DNA of 64,000 nt from Paracoccus alkanivorans (GTDB lineage: Bacteria; Pseudomonadota; Alphaproteobacteria; Rhodobacterales; Rhodobacteraceae). Location of the stretch: positions 558,001 to 622,000 of the forward strand of contig NZ_QOKZ01000001.1 in NCBI RefSeq assembly GCF_003697785.1, written 5' to 3'. Of the stretch, positions 1-9,536 are shown in pieces. A program made the position numbers and the translations under genes. Positions within the stretch are counted from its first letter, which is position 1; every line of letters begins with the position of its first letter. Under the pieces are notes generated by a model, which was given only the letters and a program-made list of their open reading frames with translations, was not told the origin of the DNA and did not search any database.

Positions 1-1259
1 TGCTCCATCGTTTCCGAGATTTCATAGGGCGTCTGGCCGATCTCCAGCGCGAAATCCCGCGCCGAATGGCCGATCAGATAGGCCTTGGTCACATGTTCCA
101 GCCAGGGGCTCAGCGCCGCGATCCCGCCATCCTTGCCAAGCCCCCCGGCGATCCAGCGGATACGCTGGAAAGCCTGCAACGCCTTGGCGGCGGCATCGAC
201 ATTCGTCGCCTTGGAATCATTGACGTAACGGACGCCCCCGATCTCGGCCACCAATTGGCTGCGATGCGGCAGCCCGGCGAAACTGTGGAAAGCCGCCTCG
301 ATCTCGCGCGGGGCCAGCCCCACCGCCCGGCAGGCCGCATAGGCGGCACAGGCGTTCTGGTGATTATGCGCGCCCGGCAATCCGGAAATCCCACGCAAAT
401 CGATCGAGGCCACCTGCCGCCCCTTGCGATATTCGGCCAGAAACCCCTTGCGGGCAAAGACCGACCAGGCCGCGCGGTCCAGCTTCTGCCCCGCCGAGAT
501 CCGGATCACCCGGTCATCCGAAGGCGCCGTCGCCAGTTGTCCGGCAAGATACAGCCCCTCGGGTTCGTCGATGCCGATGACCGCGCGGTCAGGCCCGCCT
601 TCGGCGAACAGGCGGCGTTTCGCCGCGAAATATCCGCCCGTCCCGCCATGCCGGTCAAGGTGATCCGGCGTCAGATTGGTGAACACGGCGACATCCGGCG
701 TCAGCGCCCGCGCCAGTTCGGTCTGGTAGCTGGACAGTTCCAGCACCACCACCTCGCCATCCCGCGCGGGTTCCAGCGACAAGACGCCGGTGCCGATATT
801 GCCGCCCATCTGGCTGGGCCGGCCGCTTTCTTTCAGGATATGGTGGATCAGTGCCGTGGTGGTGGATTTGCCATTCGAGCCGGTCACCGCGATCACCTTG
901 GGCGCACGGTCGAAACCGTCCCAGTCAGCGCTCGCATAGCTGCGGAAGAACAGGCCGATATCGTTATCCACCGGCACGCCAAGCGCATAGGCCCTGGCGA
1001 TCACCGGGTGCGGGTTGGGATAAAGATGCGGAATGCCCGGAGAAGTGACCAGCATAGTGACGCCATGCCATGCCTCGTCCCGGTTCAGATCGGCGATATG
1101 CAACCCCTCGGCTTCGGCTGCCTCGCGGGTGTCCACGCCGTCATCCCACGCGACGACATGCGCCCCGCCGGCCTGCAGGGCGGCGGCGGTCGCCTTGCCC
1201 GAACGGCCAAGGCCGAGGACGGCGACGGTCTGATCTTCAACGCCTTGGACAGGGATCAT
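1..1259 (-). CDS. murD: UDP-N-acetylmuramoyl-L-alanine:D-glutamate ligase, C-terminus cut by window edge
   Basis: This Mur ligase adds D-glutamate to UDP-MurNAc-L-alanine in the cytoplasm. Reading the minus strand from an ATG at 1257-1259 gives an open frame of 419 codons that runs off the window. It begins [20 protein letters not shown], an N-terminal UDP-binding Rossmann motif. It carries the Mur-ligase P-loop GSNGKSTTT at about residue 125 and ELSSYQ and LTPDHLDRH motifs further on. The family is usually about 450-470 residues, so only a short C-terminal piece is missing. It follows mraY in the dcw operon after a 79-bp gap, the widest internal gap of the cluster. That gap holds a repeat element and a G-rich hairpin (1284-1302). 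Confidence 0.95.
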   Translation of the reverse strand, partial: MIPVQGVEDQTVAVLGLGRSGKATAAALQAGGAHVVAWDDGVDTREAAEAEGLHIADLNRDEAWHGVTMLVTSPGIPHLYPNPHPVIARAYALGVPVDNDIGLFFRSYASADWDGFDRAPKVIAVTGSNGKSTTTALIHHILKESGRPSQMGGNIGTGVLSLEPARDGEVVVLELSSYQTELARALTPDVAVFTNLTPDHLDRHGGTGGYFAAKRRLFAEGGPDRAVIGIDEPEGLYLAGQLATAPSDDRVIRISAGQKLDRAAWSVFARKGFLAEYRKGRQVASIDLRGISGLPGAHNHQNACAAYAACRAVGLAPREIEAAFHSFAGLPHRSQLVAEIGGVRYVNDSKATNVDAAAKALQAFQRIRWIAGGLGKDGGIAALSPWLEHVTKAYLIGHSARDFALEIGQTPYEISETME

Positions 1260-1311
1260 CACTTGCACCTTTTCAGCCTCGGCCGGGGGTTTCACACCCC
1301 CGAACCCCCGT

Positions 1312-1334
1312 GAGGTATTTGCACAAAGAAGAAG
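1312..1334 (-). repeat. 3'-end repeat element, copy 1 (after mraY)
   Basis: On the minus strand this reads CTTCTTCTTTG followed by TGCAAATACCTC, one base different from the consensus core CTTTGTCCAAATACCTC. It starts four bases past the mraY stop codon. It is followed on the same strand by a G-rich hairpin with stem 1284-1290/1296-1302, CGGGGGT/ACCCCCG. It is one of six copies in the window and the only one inside a cell-wall operon. Confidence 0.75.
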
Positions 1335-1338
1335 AGTA

Positions 1339-2421
1339 TCAGCGCAGCTTGAGCGTCGCCAGCCCGATCAGGCCGAGAACCAGCGCGATGATCCAGAAGC
1401 GGATCACGATCTGCGCCTCTCCCCAGCCCTTCTTCTCGAAATGGTGGTGGATCGGGGCCATCAGGAAGACACGTTTGCCGGTGCGCTTGAAATAGAGCAC
1501 CTGGATGATGACACTGAGCGCCTCGACCACGAAGAGCCCGCCGACGATGGCCAGCACGATCTCGTGCTTGGTGACCACGGCGATGGCGCCGAGCGAGCCG
1601 CCCAGGGCCAGCGAGCCGGTATCGCCCATGAAGACCGCGGCGGGAGGCGCATTATACCACAGGAAGCCCAGCCCGCCCCCGATCAGGGCCGCGACGAAGA
1701 TCAGGATCTCGCCCGTTCCCGGCACCTGGTGCACGCCAAGATATTCGGTGAAATCAACCCGGCCGACCGTGTAGGCGATCACGCCCAGGGTTCCGGCGGC
1801 GATCATCACCGGCATGATCGCCAGCCCGTCCAGCCCGTCGGTCAGGTTCACCGCATTCGCGGCCCCGACGATCACGATCATGCCGAAGGGAACGAACAGC
1901 AGGCCGAGATTGAGCAATGCGTCCTTGAATACCGGCATCGCCAGTTGCCCGCTCAGATCCGCCGGATGCAGCCACATCGCCCAGGCCGAGGCGATGAAGG
2001 CCAGTGCCAGCCCCAGGCCCATCCGGATCCGCCCGGACACGCCCTTGGTATTGTTCTTGCTGACCTTGGCGTAATCATCGGCGAAACCGATTGCCGCGTA
2101 ACCTGCCGTGACCAACAGCACGATCCAGACATAGCCATTGTCCAGCCGTGCCCATAACAGGGTCGAGATGAACAGCGCCGAGAGGATCAGGATGCCACCC
2201 ATGGTCGGCGTGCCGGCCTTGAGCAGATGCCCCTCGGGACCGTCATCACGGATCGGCTGGCCGGTTTTCTGAACCTTCCGCAGATAGCTGATCAGCGGGC
2301 TGCCGAAGATGAAGCCGAATATCAGCGCGGTGAAAAAAGCGGCGCCTGCACGAAAAGTAATGTATCTAAACAAGTTGAAGAGGTCGCCCCCCTCGGAAAA
2401 ACTGCTCAGCCAATAGAGCAT
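1339..2421 (-). CDS. mraY: Phospho-N-acetylmuramoyl-pentapeptide transferase
   Basis: MraY transfers phospho-MurNAc-pentapeptide to undecaprenyl phosphate in the inner membrane, forming lipid I. The 360-residue protein has the normal family length and about ten hydrophobic segments. Family landmarks are visible: GFADDYAK near residue 110 (the Asp-Asp pair), NLTDGLDG near residue 190, and the HHHFEKKGW motif near residue 325. It starts three bases downstream of the murF stop and is translated as part of the dcw operon. The next gene, murD, follows after a gap carrying a repeat element. Confidence 0.97.
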   Translation of the reverse strand: MLYWLSSFSEGGDLFNLFRYITFRAGAAFFTALIFGFIFGSPLISYLRKVQKTGQPIRDDGPEGHLLKAGTPTMGGILILSALFISTLLWARLDNGYVWIVLLVTAGYAAIGFADDYAKVSKNNTKGVSGRIRMGLGLALAFIASAWAMWLHPADLSGQLAMPVFKDALLNLGLLFVPFGMIVIVGAANAVNLTDGLDGLAIMPVMIAAGTLGVIAYTVGRVDFTEYLGVHQVPGTGEILIFVAALIGGGLGFLWYNAPPAAVFMGDTGSLALGGSLGAIAVVTKHEIVLAIVGGLFVVEALSVIIQVLYFKRTGKRVFLMAPIHHHFEKKGWGEAQIVIRFWIIALVLGLIGLATLKLR

Positions 2422-2424
2422 TAT

Positions 2425-3807
2425 TTACCCCTTCTGTTGCGGAGCGGGCCCTTGCCCTGATTGCCGGAGCGCGTCAACCACCGCCGACACTTTCGAGGAT
2501 TTCGACCCCTTGACCAGCACGATATCGCCGGGCGCCACCAGTTCCGCCGCCTTCGCAGCCAACTCGGCAGAGGTCTTGGCCCAGGCCCCGCGCTTCTCCT
2601 CTGGCAGGGCGTCGTAAAGATGCCGCATCAGCGGGCCCGCGGCATGAACCATGTCGATCGCCTCCATGGCCGGGTCACCGGCGACGGCGCGATGCAGCGC
2701 AATCTCGTCGGGGCCAAGCTCCAGCATGTCGCCAAGAATCACCACACGGCGCCCTCCTTGCAGCCCGGCAAGCATGGCCAGCCCTGCCGCCAGAGAGGTC
2801 GGGTTGGCGTTGAACGCATCGTCGATCAGGCGGATGCCACCCAGTTCCTCGACTGCGCCGCGGCCTTTGGGCGGCTGCCAGTCGCCAAGATGCCGGGCCG
2901 CCTCTTTCACATCGGCCCCGGCGGCGGCAAGCGCGGCAAGCACCCCGACCGCATTCAGCGCGAAATGGGTGCCGGTCGTCTGCAAGGTGAAATCAACTAT
3001 CTCTCCGGATACTTTCGCCCGGCAGCTCAACATGCCGCCCTCGGCCTGGGCCCGTATAAGCCGCGCCATGCCATCGCGGCCGAACCCCACCAGGATGGCG
3101 CCAGCCGCGTCCGCGTGATCTCGCAGGATCGGAGTTACGGAGAGTTCCTCGGGAATGATCGCGGTGCCGATCGCCTCCAGCCCCTCGAAGATCGCGCCCT
3201 TCTCATGCGCTATGCCCTCGATGGCGCCAAAGGCCTCAAGATGGGCGGCGGCGACCGTGGTGATCATGGCGACATGCGGGCGGGCCATGCGGGCTAGCGG
3301 CGCGATCTCGCCGGGCTGGTTCATGCCGATCTCGATAATGGCGAAATCGCTGTCGCACGGCATCCGCGCCAGGGTTAGCGGCACGCCCCAGTGATTGTTG
3401 TAGCTGGCCTCGGCGGCGTGGATCCGCCCCTGCCCGGCCAGCGCCGCCCGTGCCATGTCCTTGGTCGAGGTCTTGCCGACCGAGCCGGTGATGGCGATGA
3501 CCTTGCCCGTCATGCGCGCCCGCCCGGCACGGCCCAGATCCTCCAGCGCCGGCAGAACCTCGGGCACGATCAGCAGCGGTGCGTTATCCGGCACACCCTC
3601 GGGAATGCGGCTGACCAGGGCGGCGGAGGCCCCCTTCTCCAGCGCCTGCGCCACGAATTCATGACCATCCCGGATATCCCTGAGCGCAACGAAAAGATCG
3701 CCCGGCCGGATCGTCCGCGTGTCGATGGAGACGCCGGAAGCCACCCAGTCCCCTTGTGTTCGCCCGCCGGTCGCGGCGGCGGCGTCTGCCGCGGTCCACA
3801 GGCTCAT
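2425..3807 (-). CDS. murF: UDP-MurNAc-tripeptide--D-alanyl-D-alanine ligase
   Basis: MurF adds D-Ala-D-Ala to the UDP-MurNAc-tripeptide, completing the cytoplasmic peptidoglycan precursor. The 460-residue protein shows the Mur-ligase order: an N-terminal UDP-binding domain (SIDTRTIRPGDLFVAL near 27-42), the P-loop GSVGKTSTKD at 108-117, the central ATPase domain with YNNHWGVPLTL, and a C-terminal Rossmann domain with ILGDMLELG. Its start overlaps the murE stop by four bases, which indicates translational coupling. It is followed after three bases by mraY. Confidence 0.97.
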   Translation of the reverse strand: MSLWTAADAAAATGGRTQGDWVASGVSIDTRTIRPGDLFVALRDIRDGHEFVAQALEKGASAALVSRIPEGVPDNAPLLIVPEVLPALEDLGRAGRARMTGKVIAITGSVGKTSTKDMARAALAGQGRIHAAEASYNNHWGVPLTLARMPCDSDFAIIEIGMNQPGEIAPLARMARPHVAMITTVAAAHLEAFGAIEGIAHEKGAIFEGLEAIGTAIIPEELSVTPILRDHADAAGAILVGFGRDGMARLIRAQAEGGMLSCRAKVSGEIVDFTLQTTGTHFALNAVGVLAALAAAGADVKEAARHLGDWQPPKGRGAVEELGGIRLIDDAFNANPTSLAAGLAMLAGLQGGRRVVILGDMLELGPDEIALHRAVAGDPAMEAIDMVHAAGPLMRHLYDALPEEKRGAWAKTSAELAAKAAELVAPGDIVLVKGSKSSKVSAVVDALRQSGQGPAPQQKG

Positions 3808-5303
3808 ATGCGGCCATCCAGCGCGGCGACGGCGACGGAGGCCTGCTCGGCATCGTCGAAAGGATAGATATCCTGCCCCACGACCTGCCCCGTCTCGTGC
3901 CCCTTGCCCGCGATCAGCAGGGCGTCGCCGGGTTGCAGCGCGTCCACGCCGCGCAGGATCGCCTCGGCCCGGTCCCCGATCTCGGTGGCCTCGGGGCCCG
4001 CGCCCTCCATGATCGCGGCGCGGATGGAGGCCGGATCCTCGCTGCGCGGATTGTCATCGGTGACAATGACCACATCGGCATGTTGGCGCGCGGCCTCGCC
4101 CATGAGCTTGCGCTTGCCCCGGTCGCGGTCTCCGCCCGCACCGAATACCACGATGATACGGCCCATCACATGCGGGCGCAGCGATTGCAGGGCGGCGATC
4201 AGCGCGCCCGGCTTGTGGGCGTAATCCACGAAGACCGCCGCACCATTGTCGCGTTGCGCCGCCAATTGCATCCGGCCCCGGACGGTCTGCAGTTCAGGCA
4301 GCGCCGCGATAATCGCTTCGGCGGCATCGCCGGATGCCATGGCAAGTCCCATCGCGGCCAGCACATTCTCGGCCTGGAAGCCGCCGATCAGGTGAAGGCG
4401 CACCATATGCGCCTGCCCCATCACGGAAAAACGCAGATCCTGCCCGGTGGCGTCGTATCGCTGGCCGAGGATTCGCAGCATCGCGTCCCCGCCCGTGCCT
4501 ACGGTGGTCAGCGCCAGCCCGCGATCCTTCGCGATATCGGCCATCCGGCGGCCATGTTCGCTGTCGATATTGATGACCGCCGCCTCGCCCTCTTCAAGAA
4601 TGTGGTTGAACAGCAGCGCCTTGGCCGCGAAATATTCATCGAACCCGGCATGGTAATCCAGGTGATCCTGGCTGAAATTGGTGAAGGCGCCCGCCTCGAC
4701 CCGGACACCGTCCAGCCGCCGTTGGTCCAGCCCGTGGCTGGAGGCCTCCATAGCGGCATGGGTCACGCCGGTCCTTGCCGCCTCGGACAGAACGCGGTGC
4801 AGTGTGACAGGCTCGGGCGTCGTATGGGTCAGCTTGGCGTGGTAGTCGCCCTCGACCCCCATGGTTCCAAGGCTGATTGCCCGATGGCCCAGTGCCTGCC
4901 AGATCTGGCGGGTGAATGTCGCCACGCTGGTCTTGCCCGAAGTGCCGGTGACGGCGACCACATGTTCGGGCTGGGTCTCGAACCACAGCGCAGCCGCCCC
5001 GGCCAACGCCGCACGCGGGTCCTCGGCCACGATTACCGCACCGTCCCAACCCCGGAAGGCACCGGCTGCCATCTCGGCACCGGCGCGGTCGGTCAGCACG
5101 GCAGCGGCATCCATCCGCAGCGCATAGGGGATGAACTCGGCGCCATGCATGCTCGAACCCGGCAAGGCGGCAAAAAGATGCCCCGGCTTCACCGTCCGGC
5201 TATCGACCGAGATTCCGGAAATCACGGGATCGCGCCCGTCTCTGCCCCGCAGCCCGAGCTGCGACAGTTTCTTCGACGCCTGACTCACCGCTTCACCCGT
5301 CAT
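3804..5303 (-). CDS. murE: UDP-MurNAc-L-Ala-D-Glu:meso-diaminopimelate ligase
   Basis: MurE adds the third residue of the stem peptide. The 499-residue protein has the N-terminal motif ISVDSRTVKPGHLFAALPG (31-49), the P-loop GTSGKT at 120-125, and the signature DNPR at 417-420 followed by SEDP. In this family DNPR marks meso-diaminopimelate specificity rather than lysine, which agrees with a Gram-negative wall. It overlaps ftsI upstream and murF downstream by four bases each, so the three genes are likely translated as a coupled set. Confidence 0.97.
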   Translation of the reverse strand: MTGEAVSQASKKLSQLGLRGRDGRDPVISGISVDSRTVKPGHLFAALPGSSMHGAEFIPYALRMDAAAVLTDRAGAEMAAGAFRGWDGAVIVAEDPRAALAGAAALWFETQPEHVVAVTGTSGKTSVATFTRQIWQALGHRAISLGTMGVEGDYHAKLTHTTPEPVTLHRVLSEAARTGVTHAAMEASSHGLDQRRLDGVRVEAGAFTNFSQDHLDYHAGFDEYFAAKALLFNHILEEGEAAVINIDSEHGRRMADIAKDRGLALTTVGTGGDAMLRILGQRYDATGQDLRFSVMGQAHMVRLHLIGGFQAENVLAAMGLAMASGDAAEAIIAALPELQTVRGRMQLAAQRDNGAAVFVDYAHKPGALIAALQSLRPHVMGRIIVVFGAGGDRDRGKRKLMGEAARQHADVVIVTDDNPRSEDPASIRAAIMEGAGPEATEIGDRAEAILRGVDALQPGDALLIAGKGHETGQVVGQDIYPFDDAEQASVAVAALDGRI

Positions 5304-7129
5304 TTGTTCGAAACGAGCTTTACCGCATCCGTCGAGGCAGGTTCAACATCCGCAACGACCCGGGGGGAGATCTCGGGCAGTTCCACATCGGTTCTGGCTT
5401 TCAGCCCGAGAAGCGGTGCAAGACGGCGGACCAATTCGGCCGCAACCGGCACCGCAGTCATCCCGGCAGTGCGGCTTTCGCCGCCTCCGGTAGAAACCGA
5501 CGGTTCGTCGAGCGAGACCACCAGCGCATATTTGGGGTCGCTGGCCGGAAAGACCGAGGCGAATGTCGCCACCACCTTGTTCTCGTAATATCCGCCGCTT
5601 GGGCGCGGCTTGTCGGCCGTGCCGGTCTTGCCGGCTATTTCATAGCCCTCGACCTCGGCGCGCCGCGCCGTTCCACGCGTTACCACCTGCCGCAACATGC
5701 TGACGGCCATTTCCGCGGCGCGCGGGGACAGGACCTGCTCACCCTCGGGCCGCTTGCGGCCATGCACCAGTGTCGGAGTCACCTTCCTGCCGCCATTGGC
5801 GACGGTGGCATAGGCGGTAGCCAGATGCAGCGGACTGGCCGCCAGGCCGTGACCAAATGAAACGGTTGCCGAGGTGATCGCGGGCCAGCGGCCTGGCACC
5901 AGCGGCTGACCCGTGGGTGCCTCGACCATCTCGACCGGGCTCGGTTCGAACAGCCCCAGATCCTCCAGAAATTCTTTCTGACGCTCGGCACCGATCATCT
6001 GGGCAATTCTCACCGTGCCCACATTCGACGACTTCACGATCACATCGGTAGCGCTCAGCTGAGGGCCGTAATTATGAAAATCATGGATCAGGTATTTGCC
6101 GATCTTCATCGGGCTTTGCGAATTGATGCCGCTATTGGGATTGATCAGCTTGAGATCGAGCGCCTGAGCGACGGGAAAGATCTTGAAAGTCGAACCAAGC
6201 TCATACTGACCCTGCACAGCCCGGTTGAACAGCGGGCTGTCCGAAGGATCGCCCTTCAGCAGCGGACGGGGCCGGTCGTTGGGGTCGAAGTCGGGCAGGC
6301 TCGCCATCGCCACGATCTCGCCGGTTTCGACCTCCATCAGAACACCTGCCGCCCCCTTGGCGCTCATCAGCTTCATGCCCGATGCCAGCACGCGCTCCAT
6401 CGCGGACTGGGCACTAAGATCGATGGACAGCGCCAGCGGCGCGCCCTCGTTCGCCGGGTCGCGCAGCCAGCCGTCGAATGCCTTTTCGACCCCCGCAACA
6501 CCCAGCACCTCGGCGCTGCTGACGCCCTCGTTGCCGAAACCCGAACCGCCGAGGATATGGCTGGCAATGCGACCATTGGGATAGACCCGCATCTCGCGCG
6601 GGCCGAACAGCAGTCCCGGCTCGCCCAGATCGTGGACGGCCTGCATCTGCTCGGGGCTGATCTTGCGCTTGATCCACATGAATTTGCGGTCAGAGGTAAA
6701 ATCCTCGGCCAGTTCCGCAGCATCAAGATCGGGAAAAATATTCGCCAGCCCCTGCGCCGCCCGGACCGGATCGACCATCTGATGCGGATGGGCATAAAGC
6801 GAATGGGTCAGCAGGTTCATTGCAAGAACCCGTCCCCTACGGTCGGTGATGTCGGCGCGCTGAGACATGATCTGCGCGCTCATGACCTGGGCGCGCGGCT
6901 CGCTCGGCTCGCTCGATGCCAGCGCCCCCATCCGTATGCCGACGGTGACGAATGCCAGTATGAAACAGCTTGCCATCAGGATCAGCCGCCCCTCGGCGCG
7001 GCGGCGCGCCCGGTCCTGGATCCGCTCGTGACGCAGTCGCCGGTTCTCAGCCTCGATTTCGTCGGGATCCTCGCCGCGTTCGCGGGCGCGAAGAATGCGG
7101 GCCAGAGGGCGCAAAGGGGTGCGGGTCAT
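5300..7129 (-). CDS. ftsI: Division-specific peptidoglycan transpeptidase PBP3
   Basis: FtsI crosslinks septal peptidoglycan in the periplasm. The 609-residue protein has a basic, charged cytoplasmic N-terminus (about 1-48), one membrane anchor (about 49-70), and a PBP dimerisation domain with the conserved DITDRRGRVLA stretch near residue 93. Its transpeptidase domain carries the three active-site motifs STFK at 313-316, SSN at 367-369 and KTGT at 501-504. The N-terminal cytoplasmic tail is longer than in E. coli FtsI. It overlaps ftsL and murE by four bases at either end. Confidence 0.97.
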   Translation of the reverse strand: MTRTPLRPLARILRARERGEDPDEIEAENRRLRHERIQDRARRRAEGRLILMASCFILAFVTVGIRMGALASSEPSEPRAQVMSAQIMSQRADITDRRGRVLAMNLLTHSLYAHPHQMVDPVRAAQGLANIFPDLDAAELAEDFTSDRKFMWIKRKISPEQMQAVHDLGEPGLLFGPREMRVYPNGRIASHILGGSGFGNEGVSSAEVLGVAGVEKAFDGWLRDPANEGAPLALSIDLSAQSAMERVLASGMKLMSAKGAAGVLMEVETGEIVAMASLPDFDPNDRPRPLLKGDPSDSPLFNRAVQGQYELGSTFKIFPVAQALDLKLINPNSGINSQSPMKIGKYLIHDFHNYGPQLSATDVIVKSSNVGTVRIAQMIGAERQKEFLEDLGLFEPSPVEMVEAPTGQPLVPGRWPAITSATVSFGHGLAASPLHLATAYATVANGGRKVTPTLVHGRKRPEGEQVLSPRAAEMAVSMLRQVVTRGTARRAEVEGYEIAGKTGTADKPRPSGGYYENKVVATFASVFPASDPKYALVVSLDEPSVSTGGGESRTAGMTAVPVAAELVRRLAPLLGLKARTDVELPEISPRVVADVEPASTDAVKLVSNK

Positions 7130-7491
7130 GGCTGTTCCTCGTTGGATACGGCGTCGGGAGCGGTGTTGCTTTCACCCGGACGGGACGGGGGGCGGACAGG
7201 GGGCGGTTTCGGATAATCGACATGGCCCAGATCGACGAAATGGTCCGGTTCCAGCGGCACAAGCTGCAAGCGGTCGAAATTCAGGTCGACCAGATCGCGC
7301 AGACGGGCGGGACGGTTCAGATAGGCCCATTCGGCACGCAGGACGCCCAGCTCTTCGCGCAGGCCCGCGATCTCGCGCTGGATATTGCTCATCTCGCTCA
7401 TCGCGGCCTGCGTGCGGTAATTCTCGCGATAAGCCCAGAAGGCGAGGCCCATCACCGCCAGAACACAGGCCAGGTAGATAACTGATTTCAT
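7126..7491 (-). CDS. ftsL: Cell division protein FtsL
   Basis: This is a 121-residue bitopic membrane protein: a very short N-terminus, one hydrophobic segment at about residues 4-22 ([20 protein letters not shown]), then a periplasmic heptad-rich stretch (about 23-60). The C-terminal part is proline-rich. FtsL sequences are poorly conserved, so the assignment rests on topology, size and the invariant position between rsmH and ftsI, with four-base overlaps on both sides. In the divisome it pairs with FtsB, whose gene lies at 12651 in this window, and with FtsQ. Confidence 0.85.
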   Translation of the reverse strand: MKSVIYLACVLAVMGLAFWAYRENYRTQAAMSEMSNIQREIAGLREELGVLRAEWAYLNRPARLRDLVDLNFDRLQLVPLEPDHFVDLGHVDYPKPPPVRPPSRPGESNTAPDAVSNEEQP

Positions 7492-8459
7492 CGGGCACCC
7501 CCTTTTCCCGGCAGGCGTGGCATGGCCAGCCCCGCCTCGTCCGGTGCGGCGGCGGGGGCATCGGTCCGGATGGCCACACGCAGCAGGGCGGAACGGGCGC
7601 GCGGGTTGGCCTGCATCTCTTCGGCATCCGGTCCGACCGCCCGGCGGAACGGCAGGGTGAACGCGGCCGGGGCAGCCTCGGCGGCCGGAGCATAACGGCT
7701 GCCTCCGCCACTACTGCCCGAACGCGCCTGCATGAAGCGCTTGACGATCCGGTCCTCCAGCGAATGGAAACTGACTACGGCCAGCTTGCCGCCGGGCTGC
7801 AATGCGCGTTCGGCAGCGGCAAGCCCATCGACCAATTGCCGGAACTCGTCATTCACCCAGATCCGGATCGCCTGGAAACTGCGGGTCGCGGGATGGCTCT
7901 GCCCCGGTTTGGCGCGCGGCAGGCAGGAGGCCACGACCTCGGCAAGCTGCGCGGTCCGGGTCAACGGGCGGGCGGCAACGATCGCACGGGCGATACGGCG
8001 GGAGGCGCGTTCTTCGCCGTAATGGTAAAGGACATCCGCGATCACCGCCTCGTCCGCCTCGTTCAACAGATCGGCGGCGGAAGGGCCGTCCTTCCCCATC
8101 CGCATATCCAGCGGCCCGTCGCGCAGAAAGGAAAAGCCGCGCTCGGCCTGGTCGAGCTGCATCGAACTCACGCCCAGATCCAGGACCACGCCGTCAAGCG
8201 GCTCTCCGGCCAGCCTGTCGAGATCGGAAAATTCCCCTTCGACGAGGTGCAGCCGGTCGCCATATTGCCCGGCCCATTCCTGTGCCATGGCGAAAACCGC
8301 CGGATCCCGATCGATGCCGATCACCTTCGCCGCCCCGGCCTCCAGCAACCCGCGCGCATACCCGCCCGCGCCGAACGTGCCGTCCAGCCAGATGCCTGAA
8401 ACAGGAGAAACCGCCTTGAGAAGCGGTTTCAGCAGGACCGGGACATGCGGAGCCGCCAT
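7488..8459 (-). CDS. rsmH: 16S rRNA m4C1402 N4-methyltransferase
   Basis: RsmH (MraW) methylates C1402 in the decoding centre of 16S rRNA using S-adenosylmethionine. The 323-residue protein has the SAM-binding motif [14 protein letters not shown] near residues 26-39, the IDRDP acidic motif near residue 50, [12 protein letters not shown] near residue 95, and the C-terminal [11 protein letters not shown] family signature near residue 229. It starts three bases after the mraZ stop and overlaps ftsL by four bases. Confidence 0.96.
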   Translation of the reverse strand: MAAPHVPVLLKPLLKAVSPVSGIWLDGTFGAGGYARGLLEAGAAKVIGIDRDPAVFAMAQEWAGQYGDRLHLVEGEFSDLDRLAGEPLDGVVLDLGVSSMQLDQAERGFSFLRDGPLDMRMGKDGPSAADLLNEADEAVIADVLYHYGEERASRRIARAIVAARPLTRTAQLAEVVASCLPRAKPGQSHPATRSFQAIRIWVNDEFRQLVDGLAAAERALQPGGKLAVVSFHSLEDRIVKRFMQARSGSSGGGSRYAPAAEAAPAAFTLPFRRAVGPDAEEMQANPRARSALLRVAIRTDAPAAAPDEAGLAMPRLPGKGGAR

Positions 8460-8462
8460 CGA

Positions 8463-8981
8463 CTATTCCTCGTCCGAATCGACTTCGCTGAGAAATTCGC
8501 GCGGATCGAACCCCGGCCCCTTCGAAGCCGTGAACTCCTCGAGTTCCTCGATATCCTTCGGCGGCGAATCCGGGTGATAGACCTTGATATAGTCGCCATG
8601 CGAGGCAAAGACCGTCTCGACCCCCTCGGTCAATCCCAGCCTTTCCCGCAGGCGCAGCGGCAGGACCAGCCGGCCTTCCCGGTCGATCTCGAGATCGGTG
8701 GATTGACCATTCATCAGTTGCTCGAGCCAGCGGCGCTCCTTGCTGCCGCGGGTCAGCCTGTCGATCTGCTCGTCGATCTCGTCGGCCGCTTCGATTGTGT
8801 AAAGCTCGATCCAGTTCCACCAATCGGGGCCATAGACGGCGACGATCTGGGTGCGTCCGGTGTTCGAGGTCGCAAAGGAGGGGTCGCCGGCATCGAATAC
8901 ACGCCGCATCTTGGCCGGAATCGACATGCGACCCTTGCCATCCAGCTTGACGCTTTCGGTGCCTCTGAACTTGCGCGCCAC
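8463..8981 (-). CDS. mraZ: MraZ, transcriptional regulator of the dcw cluster
   Basis: MraZ is a DNA-binding protein that regulates its own dcw operon in the bacteria studied. The 172-residue product starts at a GTG (8979-8981) as MARKFRGTESVKLDGKGRMS. It contains two AbrB/MraZ beta-domains, the first around residues 5-50 and the second around 90-135 (DREGRLVLPLRLRERLG, the repeat of KGRMSIPAKMRR). The C-terminus is acidic. It heads the operon and is preceded by a long leader with a strong terminator-like hairpin, so expression probably depends on readthrough of that hairpin. Confidence 0.94.
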   Translation of the reverse strand: MARKFRGTESVKLDGKGRMSIPAKMRRVFDAGDPSFATSNTGRTQIVAVYGPDWWNWIELYTIEAADEIDEQIDRLTRGSKERRWLEQLMNGQSTDLEIDREGRLVLPLRLRERLGLTEGVETVFASHGDYIKVYHPDSPPKDIEELEEFTASKGPGFDPREFLSEVDSDEE

Positions 8982-9020
8982 CTGCTTGCCGTCCTCACTG
9001 CCCGTCCCTTTCGCCCGCCC

Positions 9021-9064
9021 GAAAGAGAAAGGCGGATCGGGCCGCTGCCACTGCCCGATCCGCC
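9021..9064 (-). terminator. Intrinsic terminator inside the mraZ leader
   Basis: GGCGGATCGGGC at 9031-9042 pairs perfectly with GCCCGATCCGCC at 9053-9064: a 12-bp stem with a 10-base loop. On the minus strand it is followed by TTTCTCTTTC (9030-9021). It sits about 40 bases upstream of the mraZ start codon, in the orientation of the dcw operon. That is where R. sphaeroides has the terminator that ends the UpsM sRNA. Confidence 0.8.
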
Positions 9065-9250
9065 GCCCTCGTTCCCATTACCTGGGCCCCTTTGCGGGGA
9101 TGCCTGCCCTTGTCACGCGCCACCTTGGGGGTTGGTGCTGCTCGCACGCGTGGGCAGATCGATTTGGAAAACGGGTGCCTGTATGAAGCCTGCTTCGCCT
9201 TCGCGGGGTCTTGACGCCCCTTCACTGCCCGTCTTCGTGATTACGTTGTG
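9021..9250 (-). ncRNA. UpsM-like leader sRNA upstream of mraZ (5' end not resolved)
   Basis: The 660 bases between apbC and mraZ hold no supportable ORF. They end in an intrinsic terminator ahead of mraZ, so most transcripts should stop before the operon as a short RNA. In R. sphaeroides the dcw leader yields UpsM, about 200 nt, by premature termination just upstream of mraZ. The terminator here is direct evidence; the 5' end is set only by analogy. Weak upstream promoter-like candidates on the minus strand are TACAAT at 9357-9352 and TTGACC at 9453-9448, either of which would give a longer RNA. Confidence 0.45.
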
Positions 9251-9471
9251 ACATGGGAATTCATGGGAGGCAACGGAATTTTGCCGTTCATTAACGAATT
9301 TTCTTTGAACTTTTCGGTTCAAATTCGTAACAATCTGGCGTTTTCGCGCCGATTGTATCTACAAATGGATAAAAAGAAAAATCTAGCCACAAGATATAGA
9401 TATTTACAGGTGTGGCAGAAAATCCCAATTTTTTGCGCCTTCCCAAAGGTCAAGGGGGCGAAGATCACCTC

Positions 9472-9499
9472 AATCACGGTGATTCCCGTGAATTTCACG
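9472..9499. promoter_or_regulatory. Two adjacent palindromes in the mraZ upstream region
   Basis: AATCAC-G-GTGATT (9472-9484) and CGTGAA-T-TTCACG (9487-9499) are perfect 6+1+6 palindromes whose centres lie 15 bp apart. A related half-site GAATCACG follows at 9502-9509, and a third perfect palindrome GTCACGTGAC lies at 9594-9603. Three GANTC sites, potential CcrM methylation targets in alphaproteobacteria, fall at 9481, 9502 and 9535. They are probably binding sites for a dimeric regulator of the dcw leader; which one is unknown. Confidence 0.4.
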
Positions 9500-9536
9500 C
9501 CGAATCACGAGAGTGGGAGCGCAGCCTGAAAGGAGA

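Noticed and set aside
66-1313. 415-codon plus-strand frame over the start of the window
   Set aside because: It is antisense to murD, whose minus-strand frame gives clear Mur-ligase motifs. The plus-strand translation is Arg/Pro/His-rich shadow sequence.
3756-5588. 610-codon plus-strand frame over murE and ftsI
   Set aside because: It is a high-GC antisense shadow; murE and ftsI on the minus strand carry all active-site motifs.
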